A stretch of 64,000 bases of DNA from Bolinopsis microptera (Eukaryota > Ctenophora > Tentaculata > Lobata > Bolinopsidae): assembly GCF_026151205.1 (NCBI RefSeq), contig NC_087079.1, positions 16,424,945 to 16,488,944 on the forward strand, read 5' to 3'. Position numbers and translations under genes: made by a program. Each line of letters begins with the position of its first letter. Positions within the stretch are counted from its first letter, which is position 1. Positions 43,900 through 54,106 of the stretch are shown here, one piece after another. The notes under the pieces were generated by a model, which worked only from the letters and a program-made list of their open reading frames with translations, ran no database searches and was not told the DNA's origin.

Positions 43900-45302
43900 A
43901 AAGACCGAAGTCCCGGCCAATAGCCTGGTTCCCCTGGGTTGTTGTAAAATGATAATATAAAAATCCGAAGTCCCGGTCAGTAACCTGAACTGTGTTTAGG
44001 ATAACTGAAAAAAAAAAAAAAAAAAAAAAGAAAAAAAAGAAAAGGGGATATATATTAGTCAGTTGAGACACCTGTTTAACCTCCCTCTGAAGTCCTCCTT
44101 TATGAGGCAGCCTTTTAGCCTGCATAACCCTTTGTGGAGCTGGTATTGATTTGTTTGTTTTGGTTCATTACCACTGGTTTTTAAGTTAGTTGAGAGGATT
44201 GCATAATCTATCCTCATATCACACCCATCTCATTTAATCATCATTCACATATGGCCATTTATACACAGAAGAAAGAAGATTTATAAAGATCTACAGAAGA
44301 AGCATTTCTAAACAGCTGCCAACGCCTAACGAATAAGTTCTCCTGCTACATGTTCTGGTATCCGTGAAGATCGCCTAATAAAGCCGGATACCGTGAAGAA
44401 ACAGAAAGAAAAACTAAAAGAGGACTGATGTTAATCTTATATACCATTTGCAGGATGGCAGAAACTCCAGGAGGCTTTGTCTGACTTGATTTGTATTCCT
44501 TGTTTGAAGTTCATGTTTCTATCATCCACTAGTGTTACTGTCTCACTTTATTGAATTAAAAGGGTATGCTGTTGGATACAGCACTCGAGATGGCATCAGA
44601 TACAGCTTGGATGTTTTTGCTGTAGTCGACGCTAAACTTGAGAGCTTCATCCAATTTAGACGCGGTGCTGCTGTTTGGCTTGGGATGGATTGATGTGAAG
44701 CACCATGGACATTCCCAGTACTGAAGGATGGCATCAAGACCAATCTGTTGTGGGGAGCCACTTGTAATCTGGTTTGCTCCCTTGAGGTTGCTGCAGGAGG
44801 CGTGCCAATGCTGAGAGCATCTGCAACATTTGAGAAGCCATTCTTTGCCCTCAGAGCTTGCTCGACAGGGGCAGTTACCTTTAATGGCACGTTGCTTTGG
44901 ACTTCCTTGATCTTTTTCTTCTTCTTCTGTATGGAAGGGTGGGAACGGTTTGTAAATAGGGCTCATAGGGCTATGAGGACTATCTCTTAGGCCACCAGGG
45001 TCGATTATGAGGCTTGGACTAATTTTTAGGGTCAGAGATGTAAGTGGCTGTAATGTTGATGGTCCCGGTGAAGCAACAGTAAGCAGCTTTTCAGTTGGCA
45101 GACTGTTTGATCTTCGCCGTCCTGAGATGTTGGCTGCAGGGTTCTTCTGATTAGCCTTGCTTGTGAGGGGGCTCTTTCTGTGAAGAGGATTAGTCACTTT
45201 AGGGGAATGAGGTGGAGTAGCCTTAGCCTTAACAGATGCTGCAGGAGAGTTGTTTCTGGGCGAGCGTCTGTTTTGTGGTGGTGGTGTTGGAATTCTCTTC
45301 AT
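38881..45302 (-). CDS. PHD-finger ORF1 of a non-LTR element, split by copia insertion
   Basis: Two minus-strand parts: 45302-44567 and 39140-38881. The copia element (39141-44561) and one copy of the GGGTA target lie between them. The frame runs through the break when these are removed: ...VSNSI then PTVEISSLESRL. The first part has a basic, proline-rich N-terminus and a PHD-like finger (CPC..., CCRCSQHWHASC, WECPWC); the second starts with a short heptad-rich helix (SLESRLSQLSEEIYSFQKS). CR1-type ORF1 proteins have this layout. The ATG at 45302 is preferred to the non-ATG opening at 45371. No ORF2 follows at 38880. Confidence 0.7.
39141..39274 (+). repeat. 5' LTR of copia element
   Basis: 134 bp, begins TGTTAATCTT, ends GAATTAAAA. 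Confidence 0.92.
39275..39287 (+). promoter_or_regulatory. Primer-binding site of copia element
   Basis: GTGATAGCAGGAA right after the LTR and directly before the gag ATG. Resembles the complement of an initiator tRNA-Met 3' end (TGGTAGCAGAGG) with mismatches. Same sequence at the deleted copia element (about 32554-32566, minus). Confidence 0.65.
39288..39983 (+). CDS. Copia gag (N-terminal part, frame broken)
   Basis: 231 residues starting MSENQVNSSGPPIPKLGDSY. Contains the copia gag core (YLLFKKEVKLW, LEVLDGIYLED, DVKEFISSFEKVVKRMEEH). The stop at 39983 is followed in another frame by sequence like the gag C-terminus (LNAQEMEQHAYYSQGR) and, at about 40220-40270, a zinc-knuckle-like piece (YHFARDCPERR) whose first cysteines lie out of frame. 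So the usual gag-pol fusion frame is broken here. Capsid protein packaging element RNA. Confidence 0.85.
   Translation: MSENQVNSSGPPIPKLGDSYLLFKKEVKLWSGNHIDRRKAQARMYLFLCYHLRRLSPEAVEVPLEVLQNGRTDTVEGAEVKTSGLDCLLEVLDGIYLEDLAKEKFKTYDMFRKLSREGSQDVKEFISSFEKVVKRMEEHDIKLPQPVLAYELLRSSNVSDYKYSVAITMCGDLTYTNMKETIKKITTMKDPESSHQRMIGVVKEDSTFYTGNSCIENQFNMYDESKMKMKY
40199..40657 (+). pseudogene. Copia zinc-knuckle/protease region, frameshifted
   Basis: Holds RDCPERRR from the knuckle, then the aspartic protease region with FCGKEWLKVYLQSLS. The catalytic D-S-G triplet itself (GAC AGT GGA at 40408-40416) is in a different frame from what follows, so at least two indels hit the protease. A further fragment to about 40800 includes ARMVLDFGDDTVKAFGVK in yet another frame. 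Confidence 0.75.
40841..43606 (+). CDS. Copia integrase-reverse transcriptase-RNase H polyprotein
   Basis: Open from 40841 after a TGA; first ATG at 40979 gives 875 residues, but the integrase zinc-binding site starts upstream (LHKQFAH with two His, then CDVC), so the product was once fused to gag. Integrase catalytic triad, counted from the ATG: D29 (VAMDIKV), D86 (FMSDNGGEY), E122 (NALVERHHA), D86 to E122 spaced by 35. Reverse transcriptase: ITSAFLQGKP and the active site VHVDDFIYAG. RNase H: TYSDASFG, STLAAESLALL, DCFIDNKGL. Uninterrupted to the stop at 43606, so this part may still be functional at the protein level. Confidence 0.95.
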   Translation, partial: QRKIAIKLHKQFAHPPPEKLKSLLRTAGQLTKEIAREIDTVSSNCDVCKRYKRPNNRPVVCMPLAKDFNDTVAMDIKVYDKNKNIYIQHMIDHKTRFSAAKVIRSKDKETIVESVFTHWINTFGPPKKFMSDNGGEYVNKSFVDLCEKFNVHIITTGAEAPWSNALVERHHALLSNSMIKIMEDTKCSVEVALAWACHAKNTLANVNGFSPYQLIFGKNPSLTSIDDPYASPTIVEDESPSETVAKNISAIYSARKRMMESEASEMIRRAIRSKTREVYTDEIQSGDMVYYKRNDDKRWRGPGTVIGVDKKVVVVRHGGYIVRCHRIHVVNVNELYSKDVSEVSGTDPPDEPNPTVEEFYNATQMLKNDVLLNAFDNAPAEEDDNNTVSTDNIPQSNETNVEESMSTKEQKFCKAKSKYEKKKVSIEVLNTDPYKSQKTDEIEKWKQNNVYEEVEAHEVDDQFVPISTRWVTNDNGHKKKARLVARGFEEIPLDSTERVSPTCRKESLRLLFTVAASMKWPIHSLDITSAFLQGKPIERLVYLTPPKECYKPGILWKLNKCVYGLSDAAKMWYRNVKDHSEQAGLKKCLYDDALFFSRVDKEDLAGIMTVHVDDFIYAGTKGFESNIHKDVLHGFEIKSQEASRFTYLGLEVEQDPISYEITVGQSDYISALKTIGLSSNRRSQKTHALTHEEYVQYRSGVGQLIWLSVQTRPDISFDACQLSNNLKDPNVSDIMLHNKIVKKLKTDEDAPLTFRELPNIKNGVRLLTYSDASFGNLSNNGSQCGYLILISDKDGRVKNPVCWKSVKLDRVCYSTLAAESLALLKAADHTIFIQQTLQQILGDSLNVTIDCFIDNKGLLELVQKTKDPIEKRLIVTMASLREMVEKGEITVNFMPSRTMPADVLTKRGPSSQSLRMCFERD
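43841..43896 (+). repeat. 56-nt poly(A) run inside copia 3' region
   Basis: Almost pure A, then TTTAAAGACCGAAGTCCCGG; CCGAAGTCCCGG recurs about 60 nt on, followed by a second A-rich run at 44009-44042. May be a small retroposed insert. Confidence 0.85.
44429..44561 (+). repeat. 3' LTR of copia element
   Basis: 133 bp, one A shorter than the 5' LTR; preceded by the purine-rich AAAACTAAAAGAGGA. Confidence 0.92.
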
Positions 45303-45373
45303 GACTGTGGATTGATCACGGGGATGTGCTGAGTGCCCTCTGGGCTGCCACCACCGGCGAATTAGCTGCACCT

Positions 45374-45408
45374 CAAATTATTTGTTATATAGTAGTGTTG
45401 AAAGTATT
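45374..45408. repeat. Penelope-like terminal motif, isolated copy
   Basis: CAAATTATTTGTTATATAGT followed by AGTGTTGAAAGTA, as at 33485, 59395 and 11192-11220. Lies between the PHD ORF1 and the FLYWCH/MULE remnant. Confidence 0.75.
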
Positions 45409-45410
45409 CC

Positions 45411-46400
45411 TGGACGCACTACTGGTTCAAGAAACGTTATCCACGACGGATACCGCTACTGCCTGGATAATTAGAAGCGCGACGACAGGACCTACTGGCG
45501 ATCCACTGGGAAGATCTGCTCCGGACGTCTCAGTCTGATGAACGACACTACTGTGACCAGTACGCTTAGATGGCAAGTACGTACGGTACAGGGCTTTAAG
45601 TACGTACGGTACAGCTACTTTTAAAGGTACGTACCGTACAGGCACTGTAAGGTACAATCTATTTTCAAATTTTTAGAATCAACTTCAGTGAATTACTTGC
45701 AATTTTTGATTAGTATATTATCATCATAATTTTTGAGATAGAACTAGAAGTCGAAAATAAACACACAAATTAACCGGTACTACACTACTACTACTTGTAA
45801 TTATCGTTAAACTCAAAGCTTCATCCTTTTGTTGCAGTATACGAACACCAGCTTTTCAGCTAGCTCAGGTCGCAACCTTAATCTACGCTTGTCCATTGCT
45901 ATCAACTGGATTTGTACCTTTCAGCCTACTTTATTAAGTACGTACCGTACAGCTAATTTAAAGGTACGTACCGTACGTACTTGCCATCTTAGCCAGTACG
46001 AAGACTTATTCCCACCCTCCTACTCCTGCAGCAAACTCTGTCAACGGAAAGCTTCCGATACTGACCTCCCTACGAAACACCTAATTGCTGATGCTGTTGG
46101 ACATTATGAAGCCCTCTTGGATGAGCTCCTTGCTTTTGGAGTCGACCCTCAATCTGTCATGAGTGACTACGAGAGAGCCCTGATAAACGCTGTGGAGACA
46201 ACCTGTATACTACCAAGAGAGGATGCTTCTTCCACCACAAGCAAGCACTTTGGAGGAAGATGCAGCAACATGACCTAGTCCCGGAATACAACGCAGAGAA
46301 CTCAGCAGTACGGAAGTACTTTAAGATGATCGGTGCTATTGCCTTCGTGGACCTAATCTTCGTGGACCTAATCTTCGTGGATTGTAATCTTTGATTTTAT
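45411..46400 (+). pseudogene. FLYWCH zinc finger - MULE transposase remnant
   Basis: Plus strand. First a FLYWCH-like finger (VIHDGYRYC, DDRTYWRSTGKICSGR) around 45437-45530, with an in-frame stop. Then, after removing the MITE and one target copy, a continuous frame with DERHYCDQYEDLF, HLIADAVGHYEALLDEL and VDPQSVMSDYERALINAVE, the MULE transposase core around its conserved D/E. After a frameshift near 46215 comes GCFFHHKQALWRKMQQHDLV, the next conserved block. A cut-and-paste transposase, now inactive. Confidence 0.68.
45565..45992. mobile_element. hAT-like MITE with 8-bp target duplication
   Basis: Tips CTTAGATGGCAAGTACG / complement of CTAAGATGGCAAGTACG; target duplication CCAGTACG at 45557-45564 and 45993-46000. 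Inside, near-palindromic GTACGTACCGTAC blocks lie next to both tips. 428 bp, no coding capacity. The 8-bp duplication fits the hAT superfamily. Confidence 0.88.
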
Positions 46401-46479
46401 ATTTAACCCCATATTTACTCATACACGACTACACTCTTGTCATTAAAACTTAAAAATGGAAAGTCAAATTTTTATTGCG

Positions 46480-46690
46480 TAAAGTGTTTTGTCGCACTTT
46501 AGTTCGTGTCGCACTACAGTCCAGGTAGCGCACTGTAGTGCGACAGTGTCGGCCTTGAAATTTCTCTGTCGCACTAGGGTACGTGTCGCACTACGATCCA
46601 GGTAGCGTACTCTACTGCGACAGTGTCGATCTTGGAGGTTTCGCACTAGGGTACATGTCGCACTAGAGTACGTGTCGCACTACAGTACGT
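46480..46690. repeat. GTCGCACTA-rich short repeats
   Basis: Diverged copies of GTGTCGCACTACAGT in both orientations next to the inverted-repeat element that follows. Confidence 0.7.
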
Positions 46691-46695
46691 GACCC

Positions 46696-48366
46696 GAACT
46701 GCTGAAGGTAATTCGTTAGAAGGCTTACCTACATCTCGATCCCGGGGTGCGGATAGAAGAAAAACATTATTTATAGTCTTGGACACTTATAACTAGCTGA
46801 TAGCACAGACTACGTTTTTGTTAGGAAGAATTAGGGTCCGCAAATATGATGTCATTGTCAAAGTATGAGTATTTACTTTGATAGACACCCGGCTTAGTTG
46901 TAGTGAACGTACGGAACGTTCACTAAAAATAGTTTGTGAACGCGTTCGCTAAAAGATTTAACGTTCGGAACATAAGGTAAAGGAAGGTTAATCAGATTTG
47001 AAATATTAACACGTCGACACGCCATCGTTTCCCGCAATTTTACTTGTTCTAGATGAGTTAGAAGAGTTTTAGCGCGCGTGCATGCACGTGTCAGCAGAAA
47101 ATATTTTAAATGCTAATAATTCAGGTATTTAATGAAAAAATATGTTAGTCTCATTATCGTATAATGGTCAGCATCCGCAATGTCTATCAGTACAGCATCT
47201 CTACGTAATTGTGTACACTGTATAGTACACGGAATGAAGTATCGAGCATTAACAGATATATGTGTCATCATTAATTATGGATGAAAATACCTTTGAACTA
47301 TTGAAAGTTGATGATCAATAAACGTCATGCGGTTTGCTACAAGTACAGTCAAGTTAGTATAAGATCTGTCGAAATTCGAGTGAAATTATTTTCATTCCCA
47401 TACATTCAAAAACTGAGCCAGTAAACCTTATTAATATTTAGACATGATAAGTAAAAGTAACTCCAATCATTCAAATTTTTCGTCTGGTGTATGTGAGATT
47501 TTTCCCTCCAAATACTTTACCGGCTGATAAACATTAAATAATATATTTCATGTACACATCTGTTTTCCAAACAGTTTAAGTTAAAGACTAAAGTTACCGG
47601 TACGTGACCAGAACTGCATTGAGTGCACACGTGCGAATTTGATTTTACGCACGAATTAGTATTAAATGTTAGACCAAGAAATTGATCTAACACACAACTG
47701 TACTTCTGTACACTTCAATGATTGGGCTGATGACTCCAGTGAAAGGGCTGGTGACTCTAGCGAAAGTGCTGGTGACGAGGAGAAAGACCATAAACCAGGG
47801 ATTCCTTCGGGAGCATGTAAGATTATATCCAAAGTTTGTTCGCCAATGGGGTGTGTCTGGGTGTCAAAGATCTTCAAGGTGGGTGCTACTTGTGATGAAC
47901 TCTAGAAGGATGGGATGGTAATACTCGGTCTGGCCGTCTGGAAGCCCATATAGTTCCAGTTCAGAAACCGATTAAGGAGGTGCGGCTACTGATGAGAAGT
48001 CTCCTTAAAGTTTATTTGGGTTAGAAACGCCATCTGGATCCCTACCCTCGCACAAGATTATTCTCAATTTTCTTGTTGTGTTCCACAATTCTACCAATAA
48101 GTATACTTACCTTTATGTACATGATATCTTTCTATAGCATATTCTCTATACAATAGGTAGTGTTTCTCCTATAATAATATATTGTACATGACAGACATAG
48201 AACTTATCCTGACTGTCATCTTTTGCGGACCCTAATTCTTCCTAACAAAAACGTAGTCTGTGCTATCAGCTAGTTATAAGTGTCCAAGACTATAAATAAT
48301 GTTTTTCTTCTATCCGCACCCCGGGATCGAGATGTAAGCCTTCTAACGAATTACCTTCAGCAGTTC
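46696..48366. mobile_element. Element with about 145-bp terminal inverted repeats
   Basis: Inverted repeats 46696-46844 and 48222-48366 match almost perfectly apart from a 4-nt indel; tips GAACTGCTGAAGG. No clear target duplication. The inside holds one 79-codon frame (start 47666) rich in Ser/Glu/Asp (SSERAGDSSESAGDEEKD), not recognised, and pieces of other dispersed repeats. Confidence 0.85.
46889..47090 (+). repeat. Dispersed GAACGTTC/GAACGCGTTC repeat, copy 1
   Basis: Inverted copies at 52185-52365 and 54107-54212. Shared order: TTAGTTGTAGTGAACG, AGTTTGTGAACGCGTTCGC, ACACGTCGACACGCCATCG. Confidence 0.8.
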
Positions 48367-48699
48367 CATAACTTAAGGTAGATACCATACTATACTACTT
48401 GTATCACGTCGCGATCCCCACCGACATGTCATTACTTTCTCTAAGTAGATCTTGAAGTGAAAATTGTTTCCGATTTTAGCGTTGATGTCGCTGAAAATTT
48501 CCGTGGTTGTTAGATTTGCCAAAAGCAAAAGTTCTTACTTCTTTCTGATCAAGGTATTCCATTAGCGTTGCATCACCATTAGCCTTAGGTAAAGGTATAA
48601 AATTCGATAACTGTTTTATCGTCTTATCGGTATCCGCATGATTTTCTGATCTAATTCTACCGGCCGAATGGCAAAGCGATAAACATTATTTTTCATAAC

Positions 48700-48970
48700 A
48701 CATCCGCGTTTTCCGACCAGTTTAAGTTAAACAAGGTTAACGGTGACCAGTCCTGTGGACAATGACATGGAGCCTATTACCTATGACTATAAATTTATAA
48801 TAATGCAATTCACAGAATTGCATTTTGACGTACTTTTGGGAGTACCAAAAGCGCGCAAACTTAATATATTTGACGCGCGAATCTGTTTTTGAAAGAAACT
48901 GATCAAAGTGAAAGAGAATCTAATTTGTAATAACATCGCGCGGGGAATAATATTGGTCACGTACGTGTAA
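48700..48970 (+). repeat. Dispersed repeat with CGCGCGGGGAATAAT
   Basis: Related to 53430-53645 (CCAAACAGTTAAAGTTAAAG, ACGCACACGTGCCAAT, TCGCGCGGGGAATAAT) and, for its first part, to 47565-47660. Confidence 0.65.
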
Positions 48971-49808
48971 TATTAAAACTATACTATAAGTATACGAATA
49001 CCTAACGATTCCCTTAAAAATAAGGATAATCTATAAATCACTTTGACGTGGGACTGGGAAGCTATTCTCGCACATAACTTTTACTTACGAATCCAAAATT
49101 ACTAGGTCTAGAGAAGGTTCCAAAATCAAACCAGCAATGATAAGTTTATCTTATTGAACTTTAATTAACTTTAATTTTGAATCGACACCAATTCAAATTG
49201 AACGCTCGAGAGTCTGAGAAGAGGCCCCAGCTAGGGCATAGCGTACATATATTAATATCCGTTTAACCTTAAAGTTAAATAGTCTGCCCATTTACGTTCA
49301 AGTCAACGCCCGTACGTAAACGTTTGAATGCCTCCGGGCTCCGAGCGTTCATTTTAATGTCCGTTTTTAACTTTAAATGGATACAATGAGATAAAACTAT
49401 GTTGTCGGAATTAGACAGTAAATACCTAAACAACAATGAATAAAAATAAGTCACTAGTATAGCAATAAGCAAATAATAATAAAATTATTGCTCCTTAATT
49501 CGTGAATTTTTCATAAGACGCAAACTTGTGTTAACATAAATATAATAACATAAATATAATAACATAAATAATAATAAGGTCTCGCTGCTTGTTAACTGTG
49601 GGGCGGTTTCTTTTTTTGTTTATCACCCAGTCGTACAAGCTCCAATTCGTCTCACAGGGTGAGGCTGATGTCGATTGCGACAGCGCTTTCGTTGGAAAAC
49701 TCTGTAGTTCGGGTACCTCTCAACCGAAGTTGCTCCACCAAGAGACTGGACCGTCAAAATCTTGAGGCAGCGTCAGTAGAGAATAAGCCTCTTTTCTCTC
49801 GGTAGAAC

Positions 49809-51224
49809 GTGTACTGCGAAATTAAAGTATCTTCTTCTTTGTTGCGCCGTCACACCTTCAAACTCTATATCCACGAGCTCTCGATCAGACTTGAACAAAT
49901 CGAGGAATTGGATGTACCTTTATTAAACGGTGTAAAAGTAAGTCACCTCCTATGGGCAGATGACCTGGTACTCTTAGCGCTGGATGCGGGCAGCTTACAG
50001 AAACTGCTCAATTGCTTGCATGACTATGCTGAAAAGTGGGAGCTGTCTGTGAATATCAACAAAACCAGCGTGATGGTCTTTAACACAAGCTCACGAATAC
50101 TGAAATGTGCTTACGGCTTCAAACTAGGCAACTTGGACATCGCACCCGTCAGAAAATACTGCTATCTAGGAATCCAGTTCTCCCTGAACGGTTCCTTCAA
50201 GCAAGCAATCGATGAACTTAGGAAGAAAGCTCTTCGCTCATTCTTCTCTCTGAGACGAACTATTGACACGAGAGCCCTTACCACTAGCACGATGCTAAAA
50301 CTCATTGATAGCTTAGTCAAGCCAGTGGCCACATATGGATGCCCTATTTGGCTGCCATCAACCAACATCGTGAAAGCCATCCTCTCAAAAAATCAAGAAG
50401 CGAGTCTTCCCAAAGCAGCAGCAAAAGATGCTCTTGAAACTACTCACTTGAAAATTCTTAAATGGATATTGGGTGTCCACAAAAAGGCAAATAACAACTT
50501 CTGCTACGGAGATACAGGTAGAACCCCCTGGACAGTAACCGTCCTCCCTCAATGTATTGCCTACTTCTGTAGAGCATCACAAGCGGTTGTAGGTAACGTG
50601 AACACCCTGCACCATACATTTCAGGAACAGAAACAACTGAACCTTACCTGGTATGATGCATGGTCTACTATCATCAAGACTAGCACTGTCGCTAAGCCAC
50701 ACCTACCCCACACCCTTGCGGCTCGTGAACACATACACGAAACATTTGTCAACCACTGGAAGAAGGATCTTCACAACCAGCCTAAAATGTCATTCTACAC
50801 TGCGGTCAAAGCTGAGTTTGGTGAAGAACTGTACTTACAGCTCCCATGCAGGGTCAAAAGAGCTAACATTGCAAAACTTCGATCTAGCAGTCACGATCTG
50901 AGGATTGAGAAAGGTCGCTACACTGGAGATCGCTACAACACAGCACTGAAAACATGTCGCTTTTGCTGCTCCTCAGACACCGACGTCATGCGGTTCTTCG
51001 AAGAACTACCATTCTTTGAAACACCTATCCTTGAAACCGAGGACCACGTTATAAATGAATGCCCCAGCTACAACTCCCTCCGGTCCAACCTCTCAGACAA
51101 CCTTAAAAGCCTCATAATGCTCAAAGAATATGGGGCCATCATGAACTCATTCCATGCTACTGAATTTGGAAAGTACCTCACAGAATCCTTTCACCTTCGA
51201 CATCCTCCTGAAAAGAAGTCCTAG
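49809..51224 (+). mobile_element. 5'-truncated non-LTR reverse transcriptase ORF
   Basis: 471 codons open to the stop. Starts inside the palm region (FKLYIHELSIRLEQ), then the catalytic LLWADDLVLLALDAG, KWELSVNINKTSVMVFN, YCYLGIQFSLNG, and the thumb/C-terminal part with KPVATYGCPIW and a Cys-His cluster (CRFCCSSD, EDHVINECPSY) common in such elements. Endonuclease and the first RT blocks are missing, as is usual for 5'-truncated copies. The first residues look frame-shifted. The long open frame suggests a fairly young copy. Clade (CR1/RTE-like) not settled. Confidence 0.88.
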
Positions 51225-52140
51225 TTATCACCTCCTATGAAGTCCTAGCAATCACCACCTAACAGACTCTTCAAACCTTCGAAATCCTATGATTAAGTCC
51301 TAATCCTCGCTTCACGTCCCCTACTCATCTCCTTCAACGTCCCATCACCTTATGTAGTTTAACATATCTCCTTGGACTTGCTTTTATGCACACATCCAGA
51401 ATTTCTATTAGCATTTAAATTATTATATTTGATTTTATTTCCACTTCGTGATATTGTAACGCGGTTAAATTTTAAGATTTTATTTTCATACTTTTATTCG
51501 GCTTTTGTTTTATATATGAACTTATTTATGAATTGATGTATAGCCAAAACGAGTCCGTTAGTGTTCTCCTTGGTAATTTCAAGTTTAATTCCAGTTTAAT
51601 TTAATTCCAGTTTAATTCCAGTTTAATTCCACCACGTGTCCATGACATCTAGAAACTCCTTCCAAGTAGTAGAATAATATTGATTGCTCAATGAAATAAA
51701 TGATTACGATTAAAATGTGGTATATAAGTCGTTCGTTTTTGGTGAAGTATTATCAGTTGCCATCATCAACAACAGCTATTCCAATTCCTGACATGGTACT
51801 CTTCTGTCTAATGGACGAAATTAATGGACCCACCGCCTCCCGTAAGGTTGCTTAATCGTTTAATAAGCCTTGACACCACCGCTGATTGAAATTCGCGTGC
51901 GATGATGTGAACCCTGCTTGATTCAGGGGATGATGTGAACCCTGCTTGATTCAGGGGATGATGTGAACCCTGCTTGATTCAGGGGATACTGTCATTATGC
52001 AGTAATTATCTGGTAGACAGGTGTTCGTGGACAGTTGTCCGCGGACAGTGGTCGGGCTATCTCGATACTGCCGAAACTCCTTCCAGACATCCTGATTCGT
52101 GTGTTGATCAAATCCCTGATATATAAGCCGGGTGAACACA
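51225..52140. other. 3' flank of the RT copy; triple 29-bp direct repeat
   Basis: 51225-51890 is probably the untranslated tail of the element. 51902-51987 holds three exact copies of GATGATGTGAACCCTGCTTG plus ATTCAGGG. Confidence 0.6.
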
Positions 52141-52184
52141 AAACCCTAGAAACACTATATAGCGGAGTTTTAGGGCCTGAAAAG

Positions 52185-52365
52185 TGAAACGTGCATGCAT
52201 GCGCGCTAAAACTCTCCTAACTCATCTAGAACATGTAAAATTGCGGGAAACGATGGCGTGTCGACGTGTTGATATTTTAAATCTGATTAACGTTCCTTTA
52301 CCATTATGTTGCGAACGTTAAAATCTTTTAGCGAACGCGTTCACAAACTATTTTTAGTGGTCTGT
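52185..52365 (-). repeat. Dispersed GAACGTTC repeat, copy 2
   Basis: Inverted match to 46910-47090, including ATTGCGGGAAACGATGGCGT. Confidence 0.8.
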
Positions 52366-52489
52366 ACCTAATTAATGACGGCTAAACTAGGTAAATTTGC
52401 GCATGAACCTATCAATATAGGGACTGATGAAATCAAGGCAGTTAGTGGCACAGAAATCGAAAGGATTAGTGATTTCATAAATCAGTAGT

Positions 52490-52602
52490 CAATGACTAGA
52501 CAGGGTTATTGAAAATTACAAAGAATAAAATGGCGTCTGGACTTGGGACCAGCTCATAGCACAGTTCATTAATGCAATCTGAAAACCATTCTGCTAGCTA
52601 AA
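52490..52602. repeat. Dispersed repeat, inverted copy of 11221-11345
   Basis: Near-identical to the complement of 11221-11345, ending at TGCTAGCT. No coding content. Confidence 0.8.
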
Positions 52603-53429
52603 AGTAAAAAATGATTTTGTTAGGTAAAACGTACTGAAAATTAAAATTAAGATTAAAAATTGAAAACGAACTGAACTAAAAAAAAGAATGACACGTCATG
52701 CTAAAATACATATTCCGAAGTAAAATTAATCCCAAATTTTCCCCAAATGTTAAAATACTTGTCGACGAAGATTTCAAACCGTTTGCGCAAGGTGCAGCAA
52801 TATTAAAACTTTGTCGTGCAAGTTTACGAACTAAATTTTTACAATCCAAAATAAAACTGTTATAAGAACTATTAATACGAGCTAAACGAACTAACTGACT
52901 AATAAATTTACCATAATACTGGCCTTTGGGATTATTCCCATCTAATAGGGATAATTAATGACATCAAAATTATAATCGTTCCTCTTGTCGTAAAGTTTTT
53001 AAAAAAATTTTCCCTTATAAATATTGATAGTGATAGTAATTAGTAAGACTAATATCTAAAAAGTCAGTTTCACGAACTGAAGTATTATTTTTATTCATAA
53101 TCATCTCTGGAGGATATATTTCACTTAAAACTCGGTCTAATAGACCAAAATCATATATAAGACCATAACATACAGATTATACTTTTCCGAGCCACCGTTG
53201 AGCCTATATTGTTCTAAATCTATGGCTGAGACCCATTGGATATCGGTTAGTTGCTGTTTGATAACTATAAGCGTATCAATGGTTGTTACAGTAGGTAAGC
53301 CCTCAACAGTTGAATACCATCCCCAAGCCAACAGTGATGATTAGTCGAAGCATAATGAAACTAGCCAAGTATTTAGCGAGACACAATGATGAACTGGCCG
53401 ATCAAGCACTTTTTGGGATTCCCAGCATA

Positions 53430-53645
53430 AAATAACAACACCTGTTTCCAAACAGTTAAAGTTAAAGATTATAAACTTACCGTTGCCTAATTCTGAGAAC
53501 ATGGAACGCACACGTGCCAATATGATTTTACGCGCGAATTACCCAGAATTAACTGAAACTGAATGCTGAAAGAGAATCTTATCAGTTATCGGCTACCTAT
53601 CGCGTCGCGCGGGGAATAATTTTGGTCACGTTCATCATTTTGTGT
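53430..53645 (+). repeat. Dispersed repeat, second copy
   Basis: See 48700-48970; same order of motifs. Confidence 0.65.
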
Positions 53646-54106
53646 TCCCTTTTAAATACAATTACCAGTGCAGAGAGTGGTTTCAGAAACGCAAATTCAA
53701 CTTGCAAAGATCAATTTACCTGGGTACGGTACCTCGCTCAGGCTTTTGCATTTATTAAGTTAAACACATTGATTTAACATTGAACATATTATGGCGATTA
53801 AAAATATGTCTATAGCAGATAGGGCGGAATGACAGGTTTAGCAACGCCCAGGAATTACAAGCAGCAAATTCTGCTACTGCTAGTGCTATCACGGAGAATC
53901 AAATCAAATATCATAGTGGTACCGTGGCATGTCCTGTGTCCATTCTTGGTCAGCGTTGTATAGGTTGCATGGATTAGAATAAGTCCCTGCTTGCTGTTGG
54001 CGTTGCTGCGGTGAGGCTGGCTGGAACAATTGTCGGAGAACTCTTTGGCTTCATTCTCTCTTCACTTCTTTCTCCGCACAAAACTGTTTAATCCGTGGGA
54101 GGCCCT

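Larger units (their letters stand above)
39141..44561 (+). mobile_element. Full-length Ty1/copia LTR retrotransposon
   Basis: 5421 bp. LTRs 39141-39274 (134 bp) and 44429-44561 (133 bp) differ by one A. Target duplication GGGTA at 39136-39140 and 44562-44566. Order LTR, primer-binding site, gag, protease, integrase, reverse transcriptase, RNase H, purine tract, LTR; integrase before RT is the copia mark. The gag-protease part carries several frameshifts, the rest is open. A 56-nt A run and a second A-rich run lie in the 3' untranslated part. Confidence 0.96.
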
